From NCBI RefSeq assembly GCF_025165815.1, contig NZ_JAFFZE010000010.1, forward strand, positions 248,001 through 312,000: a stretch of DNA of 64,000 nt. Direction: 5' to 3'. Source of the stretch: Actinophytocola gossypii (GTDB taxonomy: Bacteria > Actinomycetota > Actinomycetes > Mycobacteriales > Pseudonocardiaceae). The position numbers and the translations under genes were made by a program. A model generated the notes under the pieces. The model had not been told where the DNA came from, searched no databases, and worked only from the letters and a program-made list of their open reading frames with translations. Shown piece by piece: positions 1 through 8,262 of this stretch. The stretch's first letter is position 1, and every line of letters starts with the position of its first letter.

Positions 1-1639
1 AGCCCTGGCCGGCCAGGTGCTCGCGGTTCAGCGTCACCCGCTCGACGTCGGGCGCGAAGAGCTGGCAGGCGTCGAACCGGTCCGCCAGCTCCGGGTGCTC
101 GTCGCGGTACCGGCCGACGATCTCCCGGACCCGCCGCCACAGGTCGGCGCGGGGATGGCCGAGGTCGTCGAGCAGGATCTCGGCCCAGAACCGGAGCTGG
201 CCGGCGAACACCGAGCTGAACAGCGACTGGGCGAGCAGGTGCGGGGGCCAGCGCAGCATGTCGGCGCTCGCCTCCGGCGCGAGGCTCGCGTACTCGGGCA
301 GGTCGGCGTCCATCAGGTCGACGCCCTGGGCGAAGTCCTTGATCGCGACGCGCAGCGGGACGCCGTGCTCGTCGGTGACGAGGATCAGGTTCTGACCGTG
401 CGGGCAGAAGCCGACGCCGTAGCGCAGCAGCCAGTGCAGCAGCGGGGTCAGCAGCAGGTCGAGCAGGCGGCCCAGCCACTCCCCTGCGTCCAGGGTGGAC
501 TCGGCGATGAGCCGGGTGAGCACGGCCCCGCCGTCCGGGCCTCGGTAGGGCAGGGCGGCGAACGAGATCGCCCGCTCCCCCGGCGCGAGCCGGGCCACCA
601 TCGGCTCGCGCCACAGCGCGCCGAGGGTCTCGTGAAACCGGTACGGCAGCTCGTCGAGGTGGCCGAGCAGCGGGTGGCGCACGGACACGCTGGCGACCTC
701 GCCGAGCAGCTCGAACCGGTACTTCTCGGTGAGCAGCGGGTCGGCGGCGCCGACCTCGCGCAGCCAGGTGGTGACCGCCGGGGCGGCCAGCGTGGCGGCC
801 TGCGCGAGTCCTCTGTAGACGAGCGTGTTCCGCACCGACACGGCGGTCTTGACGTCCCGGCGGTCCGGGCGGGTGACGTTGGCGAGCGTGCGGATCGTCT
901 GGTGTGGACGGTAGTGGTCGCGGCTCTCGCCGACCGGGACGACGACGCCCTCGGCCAACTCGCCGGCGTAGAGGGTGCCGAGGATCTCGTCGGCCTGCCA
1001 CGGGTGCACCGGCACCAGCACGTAGTCGTCACCGGGCAGCCCAGCGCGGAAGGCGTCGAGCTGGTCGCCGAGTTCCTCGCGCAGCAGCTGTTCCTCGGTC
1101 AGCTCGGCGACGCAGCGGAACGACGCGTGGTCGCGGTGCACGGCGAACCAGCGCAGCGGGAACTCCCGCCCGGACTCCGGCGCGTAGCGGGCGCGGTCGG
1201 TGGCGGAGAAGCCGACCCGGCCCTTGTTCAGCACCAGCCTCGGGTGCCCGGTGAGATGCCCGTCGGCGGTGTTGTAGTCCATCGCGACCAGTTCCGCCGC
1301 GGTGGGCGCGCGGTCGAGCCGGGCGGCCTCGTTGGTGACCGTCGCGGTCAGCTCGGCGAGCACGTCGGCGAGCCGCAACCCGGTGAGCCCCAACCGTTCC
1401 CGCGCGTCGACGACCAGCGTGCGCGGGTCGCGGGCCGGCTCGCCGTCGCGGGTGGCGCTGCCCGGCTCGACGTGCCAGGACTCGAACGCGCCGCGCCGGG
1501 CGCGGAACCGGTAGGTGGCGGCCGGCAGCGCCAGCACCCAGTCGTCGCCGTCGCGGACCGGTTCGAGCAGGCCCTCGTAGCTCAGCTCGCCCAGCATCTT
1601 GTGCACGACGAGTGATCCGGCGTCGCTCCAGCCGCTCAT
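1..1639 (-). CDS. IucA/IucC-family siderophore synthetase (DesD-like), 3' end cut by window edge
   Basis: NIS synthetase that would join hydroxamate monomers with ATP in the cytoplasm. 546 codons are visible, and the family is about 590 residues, so only a short C-terminus lies outside the window. Family signatures seen in order are a VKTAVSVRNTL block, VHPWQ, and GFCPHGQNL near the C-terminal half, with AIKDF shortly after. ATG at 1639 overlaps the stop of the upstream monooxygenase gene (ATGA) and follows a clear GGAGGA site. It is the last visible gene of a three-gene operon with a PLP decarboxylase and an N-monooxygenase, which argues for a cadaverine- or putrescine-derived hydroxamate of the desferrioxamine type. 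The exact product cannot be read from sequence. Confidence 0.9.
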   Translation of the reverse strand, partial: MSGWSDAGSLVVHKMLGELSYEGLLEPVRDGDDWVLALPAATYRFRARRGAFESWHVEPGSATRDGEPARDPRTLVVDARERLGLTGLRLADVLAELTATVTNEAARLDRAPTAAELVAMDYNTADGHLTGHPRLVLNKGRVGFSATDRARYAPESGREFPLRWFAVHRDHASFRCVAELTEEQLLREELGDQLDAFRAGLPGDDYVLVPVHPWQADEILGTLYAGELAEGVVVPVGESRDHYRPHQTIRTLANVTRPDRRDVKTAVSVRNTLVYRGLAQAATLAAPAVTTWLREVGAADPLLTEKYRFELLGEVASVSVRHPLLGHLDELPYRFHETLGALWREPMVARLAPGERAISFAALPYRGPDGGAVLTRLIAESTLDAGEWLGRLLDLLLTPLLHWLLRYGVGFCPHGQNLILVTDEHGVPLRVAIKDFAQGVDLMDADLPEYASLAPEASADMLRWPPHLLAQSLFSSVFAGQLRFWAEILLDDLGHPRADLWRRVREIVGRYRDEHPELADRFDACQLFAPDVERVTLNREHLAGQG

Positions 1640-2904
1640 GGGGTTCCTCCGAGTCCGAATGTGGTGAACGCGGTCCGCTCCGGCAGGCGGTGGACCTCCC
1701 GCCCGCAGACCGAGTTCAGGATGCTCGCCGACCGCCAGGCGGCCAACCCGAGGTCGGGCGCTCCGACGCCGTGGGTGTGCCGCTCGGCGTTCTGCGTGAA
1801 CAGCGACCCGCCCGCGTCCAGCCGCACCCGGTGGTCGGCGTCGACCGCGATCCGGCCGGCCGCGTCCCGCTCGATCCGGTCGGCCAGCGGCGCGAGCAGC
1901 GCGGAGAGGTCCCGCTCGCGGTACCCGGTCGCGCACACCACCGCGCCGGTGACCACGGTCGCCACGCTGTCCTGCTGGACGTGCCGCAGCGTCAGCTCGA
2001 CGCCGTCGGGCCGCGCGGTCGCGCCGGTGACCGCCACGCCGGGCAGGAGCGTGGCGTCCGGCCAGCCGCCGCCGACCGTGCGCCGGTACAGCTCGTCGTG
2101 GATCTCGGCGATGGTGTCCGCGTCGATCGCCTTGTAGAGCTGCCACTGCGCGGGCACCAGCCGGTCGCGGGTTGGCTCGTCGAGGCCGTGGAAGAACCGC
2201 GTGTGGTCCGGGGTGAACTGCTCCAGCCCGAGCTTGGAGTACTCCATCGGCGCGAACGCGGGCGTGCGGGTGACCCACCGCAGCCGCCCGCGTGGTCGGG
2301 CGCGCAGCAGGTCCAGGAACACCTCCGCGCCGGACTGCCCGGAGCCGACCACGGTGACGTCCTCGGCGGCGAGCAGCCGGTCCCGCGCGGGCAGGTAGTC
2401 GGCCGAGTGCAGGACGTCCGGGCCCGCCAGGGGTGCCAGCGGTTCGGGCAGCACCGGCTCGGTGCCGACGCCGAGCACCACGTTCCGCGCCCGCACGGTG
2501 CCGGCCGGCTCGACGTCCAGCTCGAAGGCGTCCCCGGCCCAGCGCACGGCCCGCACCCGCTGCCCGAACCGGCAGCTCGGCAGCCGGCGGGACGCCCAGG
2601 CGCAGTAGTCGTCGTACTCGGCGCGCGGGATGTGGAACCTCTCGGCGAAGTAGAACGGGAACAGCCGGTCGAGGTCACGCAGGTAGGCCAGGAACGACAG
2701 CGGGTTGGTCGGGTCGACCAGGGACACCAGGTCGGCGAGGAACGGCACCTGCAGCGTGGTGCCCTCGATCATCAGCCCGGGGTGCCAGCGGAACTCCGGC
2801 TCCCGCTCGAAGAACGCGGCGCGCAGGCCGGGCACCGGGGCGGCGAGCGCGGCGAGGGACAGGTTGACCGGCCCGATCCCCACCCCGGCGAGGTCGAGGG
2901 TCAC
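1636..2904 (-). CDS. Lysine/ornithine (diamine) N-monooxygenase, DesB-like
   Basis: FAD- and NADPH-dependent N-hydroxylase of 422 residues, the usual family length. The N-terminal FAD motif GVGIGPVNLSLA lies at about residues 6-17. A second nucleotide-binding segment (VTVVGSGQSGAEVF) sits near the middle, and the family ATGYRER block lies near the C-terminus. The substrate is inferred from context: the upstream decarboxylase would supply a diamine and the downstream IucC enzyme would use its N-acyl-N-hydroxy form. I chose GTG at 2904 because it overlaps the decarboxylase stop (GTGA). A longer reading frame exists upstream but would lie inside the decarboxylase gene. Confidence 0.92.
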   Translation of the reverse strand: MTLDLAGVGIGPVNLSLAALAAPVPGLRAAFFEREPEFRWHPGLMIEGTTLQVPFLADLVSLVDPTNPLSFLAYLRDLDRLFPFYFAERFHIPRAEYDDYCAWASRRLPSCRFGQRVRAVRWAGDAFELDVEPAGTVRARNVVLGVGTEPVLPEPLAPLAGPDVLHSADYLPARDRLLAAEDVTVVGSGQSGAEVFLDLLRARPRGRLRWVTRTPAFAPMEYSKLGLEQFTPDHTRFFHGLDEPTRDRLVPAQWQLYKAIDADTIAEIHDELYRRTVGGGWPDATLLPGVAVTGATARPDGVELTLRHVQQDSVATVVTGAVVCATGYRERDLSALLAPLADRIERDAAGRIAVDADHRVRLDAGGSLFTQNAERHTHGVGAPDLGLAAWRSASILNSVCGREVHRLPERTAFTTFGLGGTP

Positions 2905-4568
2905 GGCAGCGGGACCCCGGCGAGTTCCGCGGCGTGCGTGATCACCAGGTCGAGCAGGTCGACGTAGCCCGCGAGGTCGGCCTCCGGGTTGAGCAGGGTG
3001 AGCTTGAGCCAGACCCGCCCGTCGATCGTGGCCCGGCCGAGCACGGCGGTGCCCGCGTTGAGCAGCCGCCGGCGCACCTCGGCCACCAGCTCGTCGCCGT
3101 CCGGGTGGTCGTCGGCGACCGAGGGCCGCAGCAGCACCGTGGACAGCGTCGGCTCGGCCCACAGCCGCAGCCCGTCGTGCCGGCGTACTTCGGCGGCGAG
3201 GTCGCGCGCCATCCGGCAGCACCGCTCGACCAGCGCGGCGACGCCGGTGCGGCCGAGCGCCCGCAGCGTGACGGCGATCTTGAACGCGTCCGGGCGGCGT
3301 GAGGTGCGCAGCGAGCGGCCGAGCAGGTCGGGCAGCCCGGCGGCCATGTCGTCGTCCGGGTTGAGGTAGTCGGCGCGCACGTCGAGCGCGGTGATCGGCT
3401 CGCGGGTGGCGAGCACCCCGGCGGCGATCGGCTGCCAGCCGAACTTGTGCAGGTCGACGGCGACCGAGTCGGCGCGGGTGAGCCCGTCGAGCAGCGGGGC
3501 GAGCCGGTCGCTGAACAGGGTCGCGCCGCCGTAGGAGGCGTCGACGTGCAGCCAGGCGCCGGCGCGGTCGGCGAGCGCGGCGAGGCCGGGCAGCGGGTCG
3601 ATGGCGCCGGTGTCGGTGGTGCCGGCGGTACAGGCGACGATCGCGCGGTCCGGGAGGCTGATCCGGTCGGGCCGATCGAGATCGACGACGGTCGGGGTGG
3701 GCAGCCCGAGCAGCCAGGCGGCGCGGGCGACGCTGTGGTGGGCGGTCGGTCCACAGACGACGTTGCGGGCGCCCGCCTCACGGGCGAGCAGGATGCCGAG
3801 CAGGTTGGACTCGGTGCCGCCGCTGGTGATCACCGCGTCCGGGGTGCCGTCGGGGAAGCAGAGGCGGGCGAGCGCGGCGGTCAGCTCGCGTTCGAGCTCA
3901 CTGGCCATCGGGGCCTGGTCCCAGGAGTCCAGCGAGGGGTTGAGCATGCTGGCGACCAGGTCGGCCGCGGCGGACACGGCGAGCGGCGGGCCGTGCAGGT
4001 GGGCGGCACACCAGGGGTGCGCCGGGTCGACGGAGCCGGCGGTGAGCAGCCGGGTCAGCTCCCCCAGCGCGGCGGCGGGCCCGACGCCGTGCTCGGGCAG
4101 GATCCCGGACGCACCACGCGCCAACCCGCCACCGCCCGCGCCGGAACCGCCGACGCCACCCGCACCCGCGCCACCACCCGAACCATCGACGCCGTACGTG
4201 TCCGCGCCACCACCCGAACCATCGGCGCCGTACGTGCCCGGGCCGCCACCCGAACCATCGACGCCACCCGCACCCGCGCCACCACCCGAACCGCCGGCGC
4301 CGTACGTGCCCGGGCCACCGGTACCGTTCGCGTCCGGCCCCTCACCCGAACCACTACCGGTGTTCGGGGCGCCGAGCGCGGCCGCGAGTGCCGCGGCGAC
4401 GGCCGGTGGGCCGCCCGCCGGGACCGGGCCGGTGCGGGACGCCGCGGCCTCGGCCACCGCGTCCAGGGCCACCGCTACCAGTTCGCGCACCTCGTGTGCG
4501 CCGGCTGCTCCGCCGGCGAGCAGCGGCCCGCCGGCGGAGTTGCCCGAGTCGATCAAGGCTGACCCCAT
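2901..4568 (-). CDS. PLP-dependent group II decarboxylase (DesA-like) with Gly-rich repeat insertion
   Basis: First gene of the siderophore operon; it would decarboxylate lysine (or another diamino acid) to a diamine. The 555 residues carry a PLP-decarboxylase core with the Lys in VAVDLHKFGWQP and the upstream substrate loop HLHGPPLAV. Residues about 75-155 are foreign to the family: five 36-nt units encode a Gly/Ser/Tyr/Asp-rich run, and this accounts for the extra length over typical DesA (about 480). ATG at 4568 is preferred over an upstream in-frame GTG at 4580, because the GTG lies inside the iron box. Expression should be iron-repressed. Confidence 0.9.
   Translation of the reverse strand: MGSALIDSGNSAGGPLLAGGAAGAHEVRELVAVALDAVAEAAASRTGPVPAGGPPAVAAALAAALGAPNTGSGSGEGPDANGTGGPGTYGAGGSGGGAGAGGVDGSGGGPGTYGADGSGGGADTYGVDGSGGGAGAGGVGGSGAGGGGLARGASGILPEHGVGPAAALGELTRLLTAGSVDPAHPWCAAHLHGPPLAVSAAADLVASMLNPSLDSWDQAPMASELERELTAALARLCFPDGTPDAVITSGGTESNLLGILLAREAGARNVVCGPTAHHSVARAAWLLGLPTPTVVDLDRPDRISLPDRAIVACTAGTTDTGAIDPLPGLAALADRAGAWLHVDASYGGATLFSDRLAPLLDGLTRADSVAVDLHKFGWQPIAAGVLATREPITALDVRADYLNPDDDMAAGLPDLLGRSLRTSRRPDAFKIAVTLRALGRTGVAALVERCCRMARDLAAEVRRHDGLRLWAEPTLSTVLLRPSVADDHPDGDELVAEVRRRLLNAGTAVLGRATIDGRVWLKLTLLNPEADLAGYVDLLDLVITHAAELAGVPLP
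4132..4311 (-). repeat. Five 36-nt tandem units inside the decarboxylase gene
   Basis: Five 36-nt units start at about 4132, 4168, 4204, 4240 and 4276. They share the core GCCACCACCCGAACCATCG (plus strand) and differ at a few positions. They keep frame (12 codons each) and encode repeats such as YGVDGSGGGA at roughly residues 86-146 of the decarboxylase. The pattern is a minisatellite-like expansion, probably from slippage or unequal recombination. Confidence 0.85.
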
Positions 4569-4570
4569 TC

Positions 4571-4589
4571 TTAGGTTCACCTAACTTGA
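4571..4589 (-). promoter_or_regulatory. IdeR/DmdR1-like iron box upstream of siderophore operon
   Basis: Plus-strand TTAGGTTCACCTAACTTGA. Read on the coding strand it matches the 19-bp actinobacterial iron-box consensus (TTAGGTTAGGCTAACCTAA, from memory) at 15 of 19 positions. It ends 2 bp upstream of the chosen ATG, so Fe2+-bound repressor would cover both the promoter and the ribosome-binding region. An overlapping 19-bp inverted repeat, GGTTCA-N7-TGAACC, is also present. Confidence 0.75.
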
Positions 4590-4610
4590 ACCTCAGAATA
4601 CGGCCGGGCC

Positions 4611-5558
4611 TCAGGGTGCCAGCGACCGCACCACGTCCAGCGGATCGGCGCCGGTGGGCAGCACGGAGATCACCGGCGTGTCCAGTCCGGACTCGACGTA
4701 CGCGGCGACGCGCTCCCGGCAGTGCTCGACCGGCCCGTGCACGACCAGCTCGTCCACCACCGAGTCCGGGATCGCCTCGTTGGCCGCCGCGCGGTCGCCC
4801 GCCGCCCACGCCTCGTGCATCGGCGCCAGCGCGTCGCCGCGGCCGAGCCACTCGTGGAACGCCCGGTACACCGGCACGGTCAGGTAGCTGCTGATCAGCA
4901 GGCGGCCAAGGCCGCGGGCGGCGTCGGCGTCCTCGGTCGGGCACACGAAGATCCGGGCCACCAGCTCGCGGTCGGATCCCAGCTCGGCACGGACCGTCGG
5001 CACGTCGGTCGGGGCGAGCCAGTTGGTGATCGCGCCGTCGGCCTCGCGGGCGGCGAGCCGGAGCATCCCGGGACGCAGCGCCGCGAGCAGGATCGGCGGT
5101 GGTGGGGTCGGCGGGCGCTCCAGGCGGAACTTGGACACCGCGAACGTCGGGTAGGTCTCGGTGACCTTGTCGCCGACGAGGGCGGCGCGCAGGAACCGCA
5201 GGGTGTCGCGGGCGCGTGCGTACGGCTCCTCGAACGGCACCGCGTTCCACCCGGTCACGATCGCCGGCGTCGAGGTGCCGACGCCGAGCACGAACTTGCC
5301 CGGTGCCAGCTCCGCGATGGTCGCCGCCTGCATCGCCAGCAGCCCGGGCCCCCGGGTGTAGACCGGCGCGATCGCGGTGCCCAGGCGCAGGCCAGGCGCC
5401 CACTCGGCGGCCAGCGCGAGCGGGGTGAACGCGTCGGTGCCGGCGGTCTCGGCGGACCACACGTCGGTGAAGCCGAGGTCGGGCAGCTCACGCACCAGGT
5501 CACGGTGCGCGGCCAACGGCACGCCGGTCAGCGGAAGGGTGATGCCCCAGCGGTTCAC
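4611..5558 (-). CDS. LLM-class F420-dependent oxidoreductase
   Basis: Luciferase-like TIM-barrel oxidoreductase, 315 residues. Family features seen are the N-terminal ITLPLTGVPL strand, GFTDVWSAETAGTDAFTPLALAA, the LRLGTAIAPVYTRGPGLLAMQAATIAELAPGKF-type region (given by key residues), and LGVGTSTPAIV. Such proteins usually take hydride from F420H2; the substrate is unknown. GTG at 5558 overlaps the stop of the upstream S9 peptidase gene (GTGA), so the two are probably cotranscribed. It ends just before the siderophore operon and its iron box, and no terminator is visible between them. Confidence 0.85.
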   Translation of the reverse strand: MNRWGITLPLTGVPLAAHRDLVRELPDLGFTDVWSAETAGTDAFTPLALAAEWAPGLRLGTAIAPVYTRGPGLLAMQAATIAELAPGKFVLGVGTSTPAIVTGWNAVPFEEPYARARDTLRFLRAALVGDKVTETYPTFAVSKFRLERPPTPPPPILLAALRPGMLRLAAREADGAITNWLAPTDVPTVRAELGSDRELVARIFVCPTEDADAARGLGRLLISSYLTVPVYRAFHEWLGRGDALAPMHEAWAAGDRAAANEAIPDSVVDELVVHGPVEHCRERVAAYVESGLDTPVISVLPTGADPLDVVRSLAP

Positions 5559-7645
5559 TTCGCCACCCCCAGAGCGTCGCGCAGCCATTCGACCTGCATC
5601 AGCATGAAGTTCTCCGCCACTTCGTCGTCCTGCGGGGTCATGTGGGTGACGCCGGGCAGCGGCAGCAGCGCGTGCGGTCGGCCGGCGGCGACCAGCGCGG
5701 CCGACAGCCGGACCGAGTGCGCCACCACGACGTTGTCGTCGGCGAGCCCGTGGATGATCAGCAGCGGGCGCCGCAGGTTCGGCGCGTCGTCGATCAGCGA
5801 GTTGCGGGTGTAGACGTCCGGGTGCTCGTTGGGATGACCGAGGTAGCGCTCGGTGTAGTGGGTGTCGTAGAGCCGCCAGTCGGTGACCGGCGCGCCGGCG
5901 ATCGCCGCGTGGAACACGTCCGGGCGGCGCAGCACGGCGAGCGCGGACAGGTACCCGCCGTAGGACCAGCCTCGGATGGCCACTGTGGACAGGTCGAGGT
6001 CCGGGTGTTCCTCGGCCGCCGCGTGCAGGGCGTCGACCTGGTCGTCGAGGGTGACGCCGGCGAAGTCGAACGCGATCGCCCGCTCCCAGTCGGTACCCCG
6101 GCCCGGCGTGCCGCGCCCGTCGGCGATCAGCACGGCGAAGCCCTGGTCGGCGAGCCACTGCGGGCCCAGGTAGGCGTTGCGGCTGGCGAGCACGCGCTGC
6201 GCGTGCGGGCCGCCGTAGGGGTCGAGCAGCACGGGGAGCTTCCCACTGCCCGGCACGTGCCCGGTCGGGTAGACGACCGCTGCGCGCAGCCGGCGCTCGC
6301 CGAGGGTGAACAGGTGCAGGTTCGGGACCACGCCGGGGTCGACGGCGTGCGAGTCGACCCGCGCGACCTCGGTGTCACCGCGCAGCACCCGCACGACCGG
6401 GCCCGAGTGCTGAAGCGACCACGAGGACAGCACGGTCACCTCGCCCGCCCTGGCCGCGCCGTGCACACCGTCCGATGTGGACATCCGGGTGACGGTGTCT
6501 CCGGCGCGGTAGACGTGCACCTGGGTCGGGTCCTGCTCGGACGCGGTGCACAGCACGTCGTCGGCGACGTCGAGCACGGCTCGTACGTGCAGGTCGGGCG
6601 GCGTGATCTCCTTGCCGTCCACCACGACCCGGTTCACACCCTCCGAAGTGGACACGTGGACGAGCCGCCCGTCCGGCGTCCACGCCGGCACGCCGGGGAC
6701 GATCTCCACCCAGCGCTCGTCGGTGTGCTCGGCGAGCAGTTCGGTGGCGCCGGTGTCCGGGTCGACCGAGCGGATCTGGGTGCGGCGCTGGTCGCGGGAC
6801 TGGAGCAGGACGAGCGGCGGGCCGCCCGTCGACCAGTGCACGGTGACCAGGTACGGCAGGACGTCGGTCTCCAGGTCGACGTCGACGCGCGTGCCGTCCA
6901 GGCCGACGAGCACCAGCCGGACCTCGACGTTGTCGGTGCCGGCGGCCGGGTAGGCGACGACGTTCGGCGCGGCCTCGGGGTTCGCCGGGTCGGCGATGTG
7001 CCACCGGCGGACCGGCCGGCGGTCGGTGACCGCGACGAGCAGCCGTTCTCCGTCCGGCGACCACCAGTACCCGCGAGCGCGGCCCATCTCCTCCGCGGCG
7101 ATGAACTCGGCGACCCCGCACGCCCGGTCCGGCCCGTCCGGCTCGGCGAGCGCGCGGTCGCCGGTGCCGTCGACGCCGACCACGCGCAGCGCGTCCTGGG
7201 AGACGTACGCCACGTGCGTGCCGGTCGGGTCGGGGCGCGGGTCGATCACGCCGGGTGCGGTGGGCAGTTCGCGGGCGTCGCCGGTGACCGCGTCGGCGAC
7301 GAAGAGCCGCCCGGACAGCGCGAACGCGGCGATCCGCACGGCCGCGTCGGTGGCGTTGCCGACGACACCGCCGCCCTGCTCGCGGCTGCGTTCGCGGCGG
7401 GCACGCTCCTCCGGCGGCAACTCCTCGTCGCCCGCGCTCCCGTCGAGCAGCCGGGCCGGGTCGCCGAGCCGCGTCTCCTGCCCGGTGGCGAGGTCGAGCC
7501 GCCACAGGATGTGTTGGCGGTCCTCACCGGAGGCGGAGCGGAGGAACAGCACCCGCTCGCCGTCCGGGGAGACCTGGAAGCCGCGCGGGGTGCCGAGGGT
7601 GAACCGCTGGGTCCTGGCCTGCAGCCGTAGGAAAGAGTTGGTCAC
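5555..7645 (-). CDS. S9-family prolyl oligopeptidase / dipeptidyl-peptidase-like serine peptidase
   Basis: 696 residues: an N-terminal beta-propeller (about residues 20-420) and a C-terminal alpha/beta-hydrolase domain. The catalytic triad reads Ser561 in GWSYGGY, Asp636 in GLADDN and His668 in GVTHMT. No signal peptide is visible, so a cytoplasmic oligopeptidase is most likely. The DPP IV-type Glu motif may be AAEEMGRARGYWW near residue 190, which would favour dipeptidyl-peptidase activity. GTG at 7645 is preceded by AAGGTG, which is half of a palindrome shared with the divergent gene. It is translationally coupled to the downstream F420-type oxidoreductase. Confidence 0.9.
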   Translation of the reverse strand: MTNSFLRLQARTQRFTLGTPRGFQVSPDGERVLFLRSASGEDRQHILWRLDLATGQETRLGDPARLLDGSAGDEELPPEERARRERSREQGGGVVGNATDAAVRIAAFALSGRLFVADAVTGDARELPTAPGVIDPRPDPTGTHVAYVSQDALRVVGVDGTGDRALAEPDGPDRACGVAEFIAAEEMGRARGYWWSPDGERLLVAVTDRRPVRRWHIADPANPEAAPNVVAYPAAGTDNVEVRLVLVGLDGTRVDVDLETDVLPYLVTVHWSTGGPPLVLLQSRDQRRTQIRSVDPDTGATELLAEHTDERWVEIVPGVPAWTPDGRLVHVSTSEGVNRVVVDGKEITPPDLHVRAVLDVADDVLCTASEQDPTQVHVYRAGDTVTRMSTSDGVHGAARAGEVTVLSSWSLQHSGPVVRVLRGDTEVARVDSHAVDPGVVPNLHLFTLGERRLRAAVVYPTGHVPGSGKLPVLLDPYGGPHAQRVLASRNAYLGPQWLADQGFAVLIADGRGTPGRGTDWERAIAFDFAGVTLDDQVDALHAAAEEHPDLDLSTVAIRGWSYGGYLSALAVLRRPDVFHAAIAGAPVTDWRLYDTHYTERYLGHPNEHPDVYTRNSLIDDAPNLRRPLLIIHGLADDNVVVAHSVRLSAALVAAGRPHALLPLPGVTHMTPQDDEVAENFMLMQVEWLRDALGVAK

Positions 7646-7650
7646 TCCAG

Positions 7651-7662
7651 CACCTTAAGGTG
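7651..7662. promoter_or_regulatory. Perfect 12-bp palindrome giving an AAGGTG ribosome site to both divergent genes
   Basis: CACCTTAAGGTG lies between two divergent starts, GTG at 7645 (minus) and ATG at 7668 (plus). Because it is self-complementary, each strand presents AAGGTG about 5-6 nt upstream of its own start. The start codons are only 22 bp apart, so each gene's promoter must lie in or next to the other gene's coding sequence. Confidence 0.6.
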
Positions 7663-7667
7663 CGGGT

Positions 7668-8048
7668 ATGGCGGTCGTCGGTCTGGTTCTGGTGGTTGTC
7701 GGCTTCGGGGTGCTGGCGTTCGCGGTGCGGGAGGTGCTGCGGCTGCGGTCCGAGGTGGATGCGCTGGGCGTCCGGGCCGACGAGGTGGCCGAGCGACTGG
7801 ACGCACTGCCGCCGGAGCTGTCCGGGACGTTCGGTACGGGCGCACGGCACCTGATCACGGTGGAGCTGCTGAACCTGTTCGAGCTGGCGCACCGGGAGAG
7901 CGCGCTGACCAGGCCCCTCACCGCGCTCACCCCCCGGCTGCTGCGGGATGTCGTGCACCGTCGCCTGATCGGCCGGGTGCGGCGGAGTCTCGCCGACGCC
8001 GGCGTCCGAGCGGAGGTGAGGTTGCACCGTGCTGCTCGCCGTCCTTAG
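7668..8048 (+). CDS. Small protein with one N-terminal membrane helix, unknown function
   Basis: 126 residues. Residues 2-20 (VVGLVLVVVGFGVLAFAV) form one hydrophobic helix. A short heptad-like segment rich in Leu/Glu/Asp follows (about 24-50), then a basic, helical C-terminal half with many Arg. I do not recognise a family. It overlaps the next small gene by 20 bp and starts 22 bp from the divergent peptidase gene. Membrane anchoring with a cytoplasmic basic tail is inferred only from composition. Confidence 0.7.
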   Translation: MAVVGLVLVVVGFGVLAFAVREVLRLRSEVDALGVRADEVAERLDALPPELSGTFGTGARHLITVELLNLFELAHRESALTRPLTALTPRLLRDVVHRRLIGRVRRSLADAGVRAEVRLHRAARRP

Positions 8049-8262
8049 CGTCGTGTTCGTCGCCTGCGCCGCCGCGCTGCTGGTGGCGGCGCGGCGGCTG
8101 CGGGTCCGGGTGCGGCGGGCGTCGTGGCTGCTCACCCGCGCCACCGAGGCGATGGCCGAGGCTCGCCGGGCGAGCGTCACGGTCGGCGGGTCACAGCTGG
8201 TCGAGCAACTGCTGCGCGTCGTTGCTCGGGATGGCGAACCCGATGCCGACGCTGCCGGCTGA
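8029..8262 (+). CDS. Small membrane-anchored protein, unknown function
   Basis: 77 residues starting with GTG at 8029, 20 bp inside the preceding gene. Residues 2-20 (LLAVLSVVFVACAAALLVA) form a membrane helix, followed by an Arg-rich juxtamembrane region and a short helical tail. Layout resembles the preceding gene, and the two may form a pair. Its last 72 bp overlap the end of the converging protease gene, and the C-terminal third is that gene's antisense. The 3' part of the call is therefore less certain. Confidence 0.5.
   Translation: MLLAVLSVVFVACAAALLVAARRLRVRVRRASWLLTRATEAMAEARRASVTVGGSQLVEQLLRVVARDGEPDADAAG

Noticed and set aside
17-1615. Long plus-strand open frame across the siderophore synthetase region
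   Set aside because: Composition is Arg/Val/Gly-rich with no family motif, while the minus strand encodes a clear IucC protein. It is an antisense shadow of high GC.
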